A stretch of DNA of 36,921 nt from Lewinellaceae bacterium. Lineage in GTDB: Bacteria > Bacteroidota > Bacteroidia > Chitinophagales > Saprospiraceae. The notes beneath the pieces were generated by a model. The model was not told the origin of the DNA and did not search any database. It saw only the letters and a list, made by a program, of their open reading frames with translations. The stretch is from contig CANJPT010000037.1 in assembly GCA_947476195.1 (NCBI GenBank), positions 1-36,921 on the forward strand, given 5' to 3'. A program made the translations under genes and the position numbers. Positions 7,746-14,846 of this stretch are shown piece after piece. Positions within the stretch are counted from its first letter, which is position 1; each line of letters opens with the position of its first letter.

Positions 7746-8354
7746 CTATTGTTCCTCTTGTGCTGGGACTACGGCCGGCAAAACGACTTCTTCCAGGGCA
7801 GGTATTTCGCCTACACTATTTTCTTCGTCTTTGAAATCTTTGGGTTTGGGCAGATCGGTCAGGCTATTGATCCCGAGATAGTCCATGAATTTTTCAGTGG
7901 TACCGTAAAGCAATGGCCGGCCGGGACCTTCGCTGCGTCCGGTGATAAAAACAAGTTCTTTTTCCAAAAGTTTCTGAAGTGCGTAATCACAGTTCACGCC
8001 ACGGATCTCCTCGATCTCCGGGCGGCTCACCGGCTGTTTGTAGGCAATAAGTGCCAGGGTTTCGAGGGCGGCTTGGGACAGGCGTTTTTTTGTGGCCTGA
8101 CGCAGGTGTATGGCCACCGTGGTATGGTATGCGCCTTTCGTGAGAAACTGCCAGCCCCCTGCAATTTCAATGAGTTCAAACGAATAATGTGCTTGCTGGA
8201 ATTGCGCTTTAGTTTCCTCAATAGCCTTCAGAATATCCTCTGCTTTGACCTCAGCCTTAAAGGCCTCTTCCATCACTGTTTTCAGATCAGTAAGGGCCAC
8301 GGGTTGCGGGGATGCGAAAATTAGCGCCTCTACGTGCTGTTTCAAGAATTCCAT
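7746..8354 (-). CDS. scpB: Segregation and condensation protein ScpB
   Basis: This is the 202-residue winged-helix subunit of the SMC-ScpA-ScpB condensin that organises and segregates the chromosome. The N-terminus LKQHVEALIFASPQPVALTDL and the block LSQAALETLALIAYKQPVSRPEIEEIRGVNCDYALQKLLEKEL are diagnostic, followed by GRSEGPGRPLLYGTTEKFMDYLGI. An acidic tail of about 35 residues follows. The start at 8354 agrees with the family and lies only 4 bases after a TATCTTTG -7 box, which implies a leaderless or nearly leaderless message. It heads the minus-strand block ending in metG. scpA and smc are not in the window. Confidence 0.95.
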   Translation of the reverse strand: MEFLKQHVEALIFASPQPVALTDLKTVMEEAFKAEVKAEDILKAIEETKAQFQQAHYSFELIEIAGGWQFLTKGAYHTTVAIHLRQATKKRLSQAALETLALIAYKQPVSRPEIEEIRGVNCDYALQKLLEKELVFITGRSEGPGRPLLYGTTEKFMDYLGINSLTDLPKPKDFKDEENSVGEIPALEEVVLPAVVPAQEEQ

Positions 8355-8358
8355 TCCG

Positions 8359-8366
8359 CAAAGATA
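8359..8366 (-). promoter_or_regulatory. scpB -7 box
   Basis: TATCTTTG on the minus strand matches the Bacteroidota -7 element TAnnTTTG. It is 4 bases upstream of the scpB ATG, so transcription should begin at or next to the start codon. No TTG at the standard distance is obvious. Confidence 0.5.
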
Positions 8367-8427
8367 TACTATGATTAAGGTGATTTGAATGATTTGAGTG
8401 ATGCAAATACCTGATTTTAAAATGAGT

Positions 8428-8610
8428 TTAATCTTCGAAATTCAAAACCACTCTGCTTTGAGCATAGTTATGGAAGCGGATGTTGCGTTTGTTGAAGTGT
8501 AGAGAAAATTGAGCAGGGGTTCTTTAAACCGTTCAAATTGATAACTCCCGATAAAAGCAGACATGAGCTGCACTTGGGCTATTCTGCCAACCTCCTTTTG
8601 ACAAATTTAA
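8428..8610 (-). pseudogene. Possible frameshifted gene remnant
   Basis: In the 440-base spacer before scpB, one minus frame reads KEVGRIAQVQLMSAFIG and SYQFERFKEPLLNF. A second frame takes over near 8513 with FSLHFNKRNIRFHNYAQ and SRVVLNFED before a stop at 8428-8430. Joined, they look like the C-terminus of one protein interrupted by a frameshift. I do not recognise the family. The evidence is only protein-like composition in adjoining frames. Confidence 0.25.
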
Positions 8611-8684
8611 AAGGTGCGCTCTGCCTGGCATAGGAGGCCGGATCCTATCGGGTTAAACCACTTTTTTCAGCATAAAAAACACCC

Positions 8685-8733
8685 TCAGAAACCTGACTTT
8701 ATCAAAAAAATGTCCAACGGAACTTCTGACTTT
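8685..8733 (+). promoter_or_regulatory. Candidate LytTR-linked operator upstream of precursor peptide
   Basis: TCAGAAACCTGACTTT (8685-8700) recurs perfectly at 10764-10779 upstream of the LytTR gene. A second CTGACTTT lies at 8726-8733, 33 bases on, which is three helical turns in phase. LytTR regulators generally bind paired direct repeats, so this arrangement is plausible. Binding is inferred. Confidence 0.4.
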
Positions 8734-8794
8734 GTGAGTAACTTTAATCCGTTAATAATATAGGTTACCAAATCATCTTTCAAATCTCTCTGGT

Positions 8795-8989
8795 ATGGCA
8801 AAGGAAAAACTCAAACTTAAGGACCTTAAGGTACAAAGCATTGTTACTTCGCTTGAAGAAGGACAGATGCAGACCTTAAAAGGGGGGAAAGAAGTGGCAG
8901 GCCGTCGCCACACTTACACCACCCGTTGGACCATGGTTGACACCCGTGTTCAGTGTGACGGCGTAGTAGGCTTTCTCGGCGGCAATTAA
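8795..8989 (+). CDS. Putative RiPP precursor, pinensin-like double-glycine leader
   Basis: This is a 64-residue peptide. Residues 1-31 look like the leader of Bacteroidota class I lanthipeptide (pinensin-type) precursors: a lysine-rich start, the KLKLKDLKVQSIVTSL core, an acidic EEGQMQ and a Gly-Gly at 30-31 preceded by TLK. The remaining ~33 residues would be the core. It is rich in threonine (T40, T42, T43, T46, T50), contains two tryptophan/tyrosine aromatics and a single cysteine (C54), and ends GFLGGN. No LanB/LanC dehydratase or cyclase, protease-transporter or other maturation gene is in the window, so modification would need enzymes encoded elsewhere. Its stop codon overlaps the stop of the convergent 516-aa gene. 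The upstream region carries the 16-bp word shared with the LytTR gene. It could also be an unmodified bacteriocin-like or signalling peptide. Confidence 0.65.
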   Translation: MAKEKLKLKDLKVQSIVTSLEEGQMQTLKGGKEVAGRRHTYTTRWTMVDTRVQCDGVVGFLGGN

Positions 8990-10536
8990 GACTGCCTGGC
9001 TTCCATTTCGCGCAAATATTTTTCGCGCACCACCGTTGCAAATTGCTGACCTCTTGCCTTGGCATCCAGCCAGGACAAGAGGTCAAATGTTTGAAGCAAT
9101 GCCCTGGTTTCAGGCTCTTGCGCTTTAGCCTCCAGATCATTTTTTATCTTGGCAAAGATCTCGCGTTGGCCCCGGGCATCGGGCAATTTGATCGCTTCAA
9201 AGATGCCATGCATAAACCGCCGCTCCAATTCGTGCAGGCGGTTTTTCCTTTTTAAAAAGCGGGTGGAAGTGCGCAGTTGAGAATCCAGCAGTAAGAAATT
9301 TCCCAATTCAAAGTGGAGCAGCAAGGAGAGCATTCGGGCGAGGCTTTGCAGGTCTTCCCGGCCAAGGGTCCGGCGTTGGGCAAGCCAATGATTGAGGTGG
9401 TCGAGCGCCCTGTTAAAATCACCAAATCCGATGCAGATTGGCACAAACTGAAGATGAAAACTGCCCGTCTCGTAATCGCGCAGGTCGAAAACTTCTGCCT
9501 CAGCCAGACAGCGCTCCATTTCCAGTCGCCCCGCTCCAAAATCCCCTGTATACGTACACAAGGCAAAGAAAGTACTGAAATACTGCCGGTGGATTTTTCG
9601 ACGATCATCCTCTGTAATGGGTTGAAGATCACGTAGTTTTACCAGACAAGCCTGTACTTCTGAATACTTCTGTAAAAGGCCGCAAGCCAGGGCCTGGTTA
9701 CTCAGTGTAGCGATGTAGTCTGATAAATTTTCCCTCAAAAAATGAGGCTGAGACTCCTGCAGTGCGATGAGTATCTTGCCTGTTTCATAAAACTTTTCCG
9801 GCTCCAACGCAGTATGGTAGTAGAGGCTTAAGGTGCGGTAATATAGCACCCTTGCGGTATGCGATACCGCTGCATCCGGGTCGGAGAAGGCCTCCTGTTC
9901 CACGAGCTGGCGCAGCCTTGCAACCCGGTCTGAGCCACGCTGAAGGGGATCTTTTTTGATGGTCGTATACGCCTGAAAAAACGCCCTTCGATAATGAGCG
10001 GCATTCCGCAATTGCTCCATGGCTCGGGCCTCATCCTCTTGTAAACGCCCCAGGTTCTTGTGCAGAAAATCAACGTCCATCCGGGTGTAAGCAAGTTGCT
10101 TTTCCCATCGGACGATCTCAATTAAATGGGCAAAACTTTCATACTGTTTAGCAAGTTTTCGGGCCTTGCTTAGGAGCTCGCGACAATCCATATAATGCCC
10201 CCGCTTGAAAAGGACTGCTACGCTTTGGAGGAGATGGTTGAGCCGTTGCTGGATGGAGTGCAATTCATCGTAATTCTGGAGACATTTCAGGATCAGTTCG
10301 TAGAGATAGGCTTTTAATTCAGAGAATTTTTTACTGCCTATACTCTGACTTTTATAAATTATTGCCTTCCATTTCTCATCGTCAAATTGCTCAGTGGTGG
10401 CCAGGGCTTCGAATAATTGGGTGTACTTGGTATCCACTCCTGGTTTGCCATTCAAGAAAATGCGGAAATAACGCTTTTCGGTAGGTGAAAGCGAACGAAC
10501 CAGGCGATGCAATTTGTCAGAATACGTTTTGGACAT
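8986..10536 (-). CDS. Helical-repeat protein of unknown function
   Basis: A 516-residue cytosolic protein with no signal peptide or membrane helix. It begins MSKTYSDKLHRLVRSLSPTEKRYFRIFLN and then is almost wholly amphipathic helices with TPR-like spacing, for example LLSKARKLAKQYESFAHLIEIVRWEKQLAYTR, LQEDEARAMEQLRNA and YSEVQACLVKLRDL. I recognise similar hypothetical proteins in Saprospiria-like genomes but no named family. It is convergent with the RiPP-like precursor, the stop codons overlapping by two to three bases. It is divergent from the LytTR gene across a 260-base spacer, and a TGTGACTTTCA word lies about 40 bases before its start. The layout suggests that it belongs with the peptide and the regulator, perhaps as a peptide sensor or adaptor. 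That role is inference. Confidence 0.8.
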   Translation of the reverse strand: MSKTYSDKLHRLVRSLSPTEKRYFRIFLNGKPGVDTKYTQLFEALATTEQFDDEKWKAIIYKSQSIGSKKFSELKAYLYELILKCLQNYDELHSIQQRLNHLLQSVAVLFKRGHYMDCRELLSKARKLAKQYESFAHLIEIVRWEKQLAYTRMDVDFLHKNLGRLQEDEARAMEQLRNAAHYRRAFFQAYTTIKKDPLQRGSDRVARLRQLVEQEAFSDPDAAVSHTARVLYYRTLSLYYHTALEPEKFYETGKILIALQESQPHFLRENLSDYIATLSNQALACGLLQKYSEVQACLVKLRDLQPITEDDRRKIHRQYFSTFFALCTYTGDFGAGRLEMERCLAEAEVFDLRDYETGSFHLQFVPICIGFGDFNRALDHLNHWLAQRRTLGREDLQSLARMLSLLLHFELGNFLLLDSQLRTSTRFLKRKNRLHELERRFMHGIFEAIKLPDARGQREIFAKIKNDLEAKAQEPETRALLQTFDLLSWLDAKARGQQFATVVREKYLREMEARQS

Positions 10537-10574
10537 CTTGGAGCAACGGATTTAGAAACGGTTGAATGATAACA

Positions 10575-10692
10575 TGTGACTTTCAGGCAGATTCCTTTTT
10601 GTCCAGGCAAGTATCTTTTTGTGCAAATAGTTGGCCGCTTTAACGGAGAAGATGGGGACATAGGGGTGGAAACGAATCAGATGAAAGTCACA
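10575..10692. promoter_or_regulatory. Inverted TGTGACTTTCA pair between helical protein and LytTR gene
   Basis: TGTGACTTTCA (10575-10585) and its reverse complement TGAAAGTCACA (10682-10692) flank the middle of the divergent spacer, each oriented toward one gene. The core TGACTTT is also in the 16-bp word at 10764-10779 and twice upstream of the precursor peptide gene. This fits shared control of the trio. Confidence 0.45.
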
Positions 10693-10763
10693 AGCGATCA
10701 TTCACCCAATCCTAAGAAGCAAAATTGTCGCTTTTTTATGATTTAGCAAAAAAAATTACCTGT

Positions 10764-10779
10764 TCAGAAACCTGACTTT
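10764..10779 (+). promoter_or_regulatory. 16-bp word shared with precursor upstream region
   Basis: TCAGAAACCTGACTTT is identical to 8685-8700 and in both places is followed by an A-run. It lies 79 bases before the preferred LytTR start, consistent with autoregulation. Confidence 0.45.
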
Positions 10780-10858
10780 TAAAAAAAATAGAGTTGTGTG
10801 GATAATAGGGGGAATGGACTTTTGTCTCATCAAATCCAAAATCAAAAATGCTGCTGCC

Positions 10859-11314
10859 ATGTTAAACACTATCGTCGTTCGTCGCCGCCCCGAAATGGCA
10901 GAACCAAGCGCTTCACTTACCCGGTCTGTGCCTGTGAAGCATACCCAGGAGCTTGAGTTCGTAACACGTCCCGCCCCGGAAGCAGGAAAGATCGCCCTCC
11001 CAACCATGGAAGGCCTTTGTTTCGAAAAAGTAAAACACATTACTTATCTGGAAGCAAGCGGCAACTATACCGTCTTACACTTTAAAGACAAGCGACAGGT
11101 ATTGATCTGCAAAACCCTGCGTGAAGTGGAGCAAATGCTTTCTGATCGGGCTTTTGTACGGATCCATCGCTCACACACGATCCATTTGAAACATCTGAAA
11201 AAATATGTTCGCGGCAAAGGCGGCCAGGTGCTACTCCAAAACGGGGTGATGCTTACCGTTTCCACAGGCCAAAAGGAATCATTTCTGGCACATTTGAAGT
11301 GCTATTTTGGATGA
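10859..11314 (+). CDS. Stand-alone LytTR DNA-binding protein
   Basis: A 151-residue transcription regulator consisting of a ~50-residue unstructured N-terminus and one LytTR domain. The domain shows the family pattern: ITYLEASGNYTVLHFKD, then LICKTLREVEQML, FVRIHRSHTIHLKHLKKYVRGKGGQV and a final LTVSTGQKESFL. There is no receiver domain, so it is not a classic response regulator. The frame is open back to a GTG at 10796 and an ATG at 10814. I chose ATG 10859 because the upstream codons show no family similarity and because the 16-bp shared word at 10764-10779 would otherwise crowd the start. It is divergent from the 516-aa helical protein. A strong terminator lies about 200 bases downstream. 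Likely target: the shared TGACTTT sites here and before the precursor peptide. Confidence 0.85.
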   Translation: MLNTIVVRRRPEMAEPSASLTRSVPVKHTQELEFVTRPAPEAGKIALPTMEGLCFEKVKHITYLEASGNYTVLHFKDKRQVLICKTLREVEQMLSDRAFVRIHRSHTIHLKHLKKYVRGKGGQVLLQNGVMLTVSTGQKESFLAHLKCYFG

Positions 11315-11512
11315 AAAGGATTTAAACCTGCAGCATCCCCTTTACCCCTCAACAGGTGCCTTTCCCCCTGGGAAAGCGCATGTTGAGCTTTTTTACCTAA
11401 GGCGAAAAAAGTGCCGTATTGGACACCTTACCATAACAACCAACATTGCTGGTATACCAAATAACCCTGGAAAATGTAAAAGATCGTTAGACACAGTAAG
11501 GGTTTGGTTTGG

Positions 11513-11549
11513 CACCGGGCGCAGCAATTTGCGTCCGGTGATTTTTTTT
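11513..11549 (+). terminator. Rho-independent terminator after LytTR gene
   Basis: CACCGGGCGCA pairs with TGCGTCCGGTG across the loop GCAATT (11-bp stem with one G-T pair) and is followed by A and eight Ts. The rest of the 11315-11655 spacer shows no supported gene. Confidence 0.85.
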
Positions 11550-11655
11550 GTGACGAAGGCCAAATTATTAAGACCTTTCGCACTGTGATTGCTTTCCTGA
11601 CAACAAGAACATTGCATTCTGGCAAACAAATCCACAAATACCCGCACCTGCGTTA

Positions 11656-13860
11656 ATGAACCTCGCCACCACAAACCTTACACGCCGCTATCCTGGCCTA
11701 CGCCCCTTCGAGCGTAGCCAAAGTGCTGTCTTTCGTGGCAGAGGCGAAGACATTACCAAACTTAGCAACCTAATTTTACGCGAACGTCTGGTGGTTTTGT
11801 TTGCAAAATCAGGCATGGGGAAAACCTCCTTGCTACAGGCTGGCTGTGCCCCGGAACTTGAGCGGCAGGATTTTGTCCCTATTTTCCTCCGCACAGAGCG
11901 AAGTGACCGCCCATTACTCGCTGGAATAAGCGAGATGCTGGAAAAAAATGTACATGTAGGAGGCACCGACCAAACCGGACTTCGGGTTGCGGCGCCTCAA
12001 ACCTTGTGGGAAAAAATGAAACGGCTGGAGTTTGATCTGGATGGCCTGCCAGCTACGCCTGTTTTAGTTTTTGATCAATTTGAAGAAGCTTACACGCTTT
12101 CTCATTCAGAAGAAAGCCGCCGTCAATTTTTTAGCGAGCTGGCTGATCTGGCCAATGATACCATGCCCGAGGCATTAAGGGCCACACTACTGGAACAGTT
12201 TAAATTAGGCAACCTATCGGTAGAAACGATGCAATGGTGGGAACAGCAACCCAACGTACGCATCGTGTTGAGCATTCGTTCTGATTTCTTACACTATATC
12301 GACCGGGTAAGCAAGAGCATCCCGGGTATCCTGCGCAACCGGTATGAACTGCAGGCCCTCGACCGTGAAAAGGCCCGAACTGCTATCGTGGAACCCGCCA
12401 TACAAGAGGGTACATACGCCAGTCAGACTTTTAGCTTTGTGCCAGCGGCTTTGGAAGAAATGCTGGATTTTCTTTCCGGCCATGATGCCACTACAGATGA
12501 AGAAGGTAAAGCCACAACCCGGGCCGAGGAAGTGGAGGTGGTCAACCTCCAGATCATTTGCCAGGATGTAGAGGAGCGCATTATAGATGCCCAAAAGCTA
12601 GCAAAATTTGAAGTAGACAGTCCTTTCTATGAAGGCAAAGAAGGACTGCGGAATTCAATTCGAAATTTCTATCAAAACCAACTCCAATTATTCCCCAAGG
12701 CTTATGTAGAGCGTATTTTACAAAAAACGCAGCAAGGCACTCCCATCACCGCACTTGACCAGGCCCTGACAGCCAAAACCGGAAAGGAACTCCATGATTT
12801 GGCTCAACGCCTTATGGAGGAAAGTCTGATTACCCCTGGGAACCGCCGCAATAGTGTCGTCGACGATACACTCATCAGCGATTATAAGGTTTCACCAGAC
12901 TTTCTCGACACCTTGGTAGACAAGAGTCGCCTGCTGCGGAAGGAACCCCGACTGGACGATTTTTATTACGAGATCAGCCACGATACGCTTCTGCCTGCAG
13001 TGATTGAATCACGCAATACGCGCCGCGATAGAGAACAGACTGACCGCCAAAAAGCCGAATACCAAACGCAATTGGCAGAGGAGGCCAAACGTCGGGAAGC
13101 AGTGGAGGCCGAATTAAAAGCGACCCTTCGCCAGCGCAAACTGGCTCGTACCGTAGCAATTACCTCGTTTATTTCTTTGCTGGTTAGCCTTGCATTTGGA
13201 GGTTGGTTCATCAAAGAATATGTTGATAATACACGAAGTCAACTCGATCAGGCCGAGTTTTATGTGCACAATGAGCTCTTCAACGCCGCAGATATTACTT
13301 ATGATATCCTATTAAAGCACCCCAACCGATGCTGGGTTTTGGCCAATTTTAACCCCAATAAAATTATCGCAGATGAATTTAAGATCGTAAACCAGTTCCA
13401 AAAAGGCTTTGTTGCGGTGGATAGCAATTTTATAATTGCAGATTCTCTGATGCTGGCAAACAACTACGCGCTGGCCTTGAACTGCTATCGGCTGGCCGAA
13501 GATTCCTTAAATGCGTATCGCTTGCTAAATGCAAAATACTCCGATGACACCTTGCAAAACGATTGGCGTATTCAACCCCAAATCATAGATAAAAAAGCCG
13601 ATCTGATTCAACAACGTATTATAAACGCCAGATTGACCCTCGCACGTGAGTTCAAGATTAGTCAGCGTGAATATGAATCTTTTCTGGAAGCCAAGGTCTG
13701 GGGCCAGGCTCTGCGTAATCTACGGCGCATGAAACAGCTCCTGCCTGCCCATCCTGCTGATGAAGCTGATTTGCAAATTGCGCTGAAGATCCGTGGACGG
13801 CCTAGTGATTATGTTAAAAAGGAGCTTGAAAAATATGAGGCGCGGGTTTTAGGCTTGTAG
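11656..13860 (+). CDS. STAND-type ATPase with membrane anchor
   Basis: This is a 734-residue protein. The N-terminus RYPGLRPFERSQSAVFRGR and Walker A loop FAKSGMGKTSLL (about residues 49-60; the first glycine of the P-loop is alanine) mark the nSTAND1 class of AAA+/NACHT-like signalling ATPases. The Walker B is PVLVFDQFEE near 136-146. The winged-helix region (about 380-445) ends in YYEISHDTLLPAVIESR, typical of the class. A charged coiled coil (about 450-495) leads into one transmembrane helix (about 496-519), then a C-terminal helical region (AEFYVHNELFNAADITYDILLKHP) like TPRs. Most relatives carry WD40 or TPR sensors, and no recognised effector domain (TIR, nuclease, protease, caspase-like) is present here. 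It may be a membrane-signalling or defence protein. It stands alone, between a terminator and a separately promoted gene. Confidence 0.75.
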   Translation: MNLATTNLTRRYPGLRPFERSQSAVFRGRGEDITKLSNLILRERLVVLFAKSGMGKTSLLQAGCAPELERQDFVPIFLRTERSDRPLLAGISEMLEKNVHVGGTDQTGLRVAAPQTLWEKMKRLEFDLDGLPATPVLVFDQFEEAYTLSHSEESRRQFFSELADLANDTMPEALRATLLEQFKLGNLSVETMQWWEQQPNVRIVLSIRSDFLHYIDRVSKSIPGILRNRYELQALDREKARTAIVEPAIQEGTYASQTFSFVPAALEEMLDFLSGHDATTDEEGKATTRAEEVEVVNLQIICQDVEERIIDAQKLAKFEVDSPFYEGKEGLRNSIRNFYQNQLQLFPKAYVERILQKTQQGTPITALDQALTAKTGKELHDLAQRLMEESLITPGNRRNSVVDDTLISDYKVSPDFLDTLVDKSRLLRKEPRLDDFYYEISHDTLLPAVIESRNTRRDREQTDRQKAEYQTQLAEEAKRREAVEAELKATLRQRKLARTVAITSFISLLVSLAFGGWFIKEYVDNTRSQLDQAEFYVHNELFNAADITYDILLKHPNRCWVLANFNPNKIIADEFKIVNQFQKGFVAVDSNFIIADSLMLANNYALALNCYRLAEDSLNAYRLLNAKYSDDTLQNDWRIQPQIIDKKADLIQQRIINARLTLAREFKISQREYESFLEAKVWGQALRNLRRMKQLLPAHPADEADLQIALKIRGRPSDYVKKELEKYEARVLGL

Positions 13861-13972
13861 GACCTGTGCTGGAAATAGCTTTTGGCCGGCAACGGGCAAA
13901 TTTTATTTTATCCAGCGTTATCCCGTTTCAAGCGGGTTCAAAGATTGCCTATATACGACTGCAAATTTTCCC

Positions 13973-14000
13973 TTGCCTGAAATAAAAATTGCTATCTTTC
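13973..14000 (+). promoter_or_regulatory. Promoter of the 14154 gene
   Basis: TTG (13973-13975), a 17-base spacer and TATCTTTC (13993-14000) fit the Bacteroidota promoter with one mismatch in the -7 box. It predicts a leader of roughly 145 bases before ATG 14154. Confidence 0.4.
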
Positions 14001-14153
14001 GGCTCACAACTCATGCCCGAATAAGCGCTGATCCGGATGCGATAACTTCAAACGGACATCAAATTTGGCAAAAAGTATCTGATTCGCACGATCTTAAAAT
14101 CCCTTTTGGATTTTTAAAAGATGGTAACCAGTTTCAAAATAAAATAGTAAAAC

Positions 14154-14666
14154 ATGAGAAATACAATAAAAATCAGCCTGTTTTTGCTTGCCGGAATCAT
14201 CGTTTCAGCAACAACCCTTTCGGGCCAGGATGTTTGCCTTAAAATCGGAGGTAGTTATTTTATCAACTGTAAACGGACGATAGCGTTTGGTGAACAGGCA
14301 ATAATGACGGTGAGCCTCGATGATAAAAATCGACGTATGGTAAACTTTGATATTTTTTCACAAGAAGGTGTGCTGGATGCGTCGTTGAAAGATGGTAAAT
14401 TTTCGGGCAGGCAGGCAAACGCCTATGTCGTAGAAAACATTGGAGAAGGATTTGCCGTGACGGATACCCGCAGCAAACGGGTCGTTCTAAAAGTAATGGG
14501 TGTAAAAAACGAGGATCAAAAAAGGAATGAACTTCATGTTTGGGGTGATTTTTTTCTACCCGATGGCGGGCGATTTCAATGCACACCGGAAGAATCGAAC
14601 GTTCCGATGCTGAATATGGTGCGTGGTGCAACTTTCAAAAATAACGAAACGGCCATACAACTCTGA
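14154..14666 (+). CDS. Secreted protein of unknown function
   Basis: A 170-residue protein with a typical signal peptide (MRNTIKISLFLLAGIIVSATTLSGQ, cleavage near residue 25). The mature part is predicted beta-rich and has three cysteines (C28, C39 and one in RFQCTPEE). The layout (short strand SYFINCKRTIAFGEQAIMTVSLDDKN, then VNFDIFSQEGVLDASLKDG, then VTDTRSKRVVLKVMGV) resembles small beta-sandwich or cuff-like folds, but I do not recognise a family. It has its own promoter about 150 bases upstream and no close partner; the next gene begins 180 bases later with its own -7 box. Periplasmic or surface location is inferred. Confidence 0.7.
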   Translation: MRNTIKISLFLLAGIIVSATTLSGQDVCLKIGGSYFINCKRTIAFGEQAIMTVSLDDKNRRMVNFDIFSQEGVLDASLKDGKFSGRQANAYVVENIGEGFAVTDTRSKRVVLKVMGVKNEDQKRNELHVWGDFFLPDGGRFQCTPEESNVPMLNMVRGATFKNNETAIQL

Positions 14667-14804
14667 CCCCTTTTCTTCCAGCGCAGATCATAAAAAGCAG
14701 CATTGCCAGAAAGGGATGGGCAACTGAATTATGGCCGAGTGAGCCAACGCCTCATACAGCACGAAAAACCATCTGGCCATTTTAAAAAAAAGCCATAATC
14801 AGCG

Positions 14805-14812
14805 TAGATTTG
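14805..14812 (+). promoter_or_regulatory. -7 box of the TMTC-like gene
   Basis: TAGATTTG matches TAnnTTTG. It lies 34 bases before ATG 14847. No TTG at the expected distance is visible. Confidence 0.45.
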
Positions 14813-14846
14813 CCTTGAATAACTGTTTAAATCGCTCCAGTTTTTT

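Noticed and set aside
11307-11588. A 93-aa plus frame after the LytTR gene
   Set aside because: It runs across the strong terminator at 11513-11549 and has no protein-like features.
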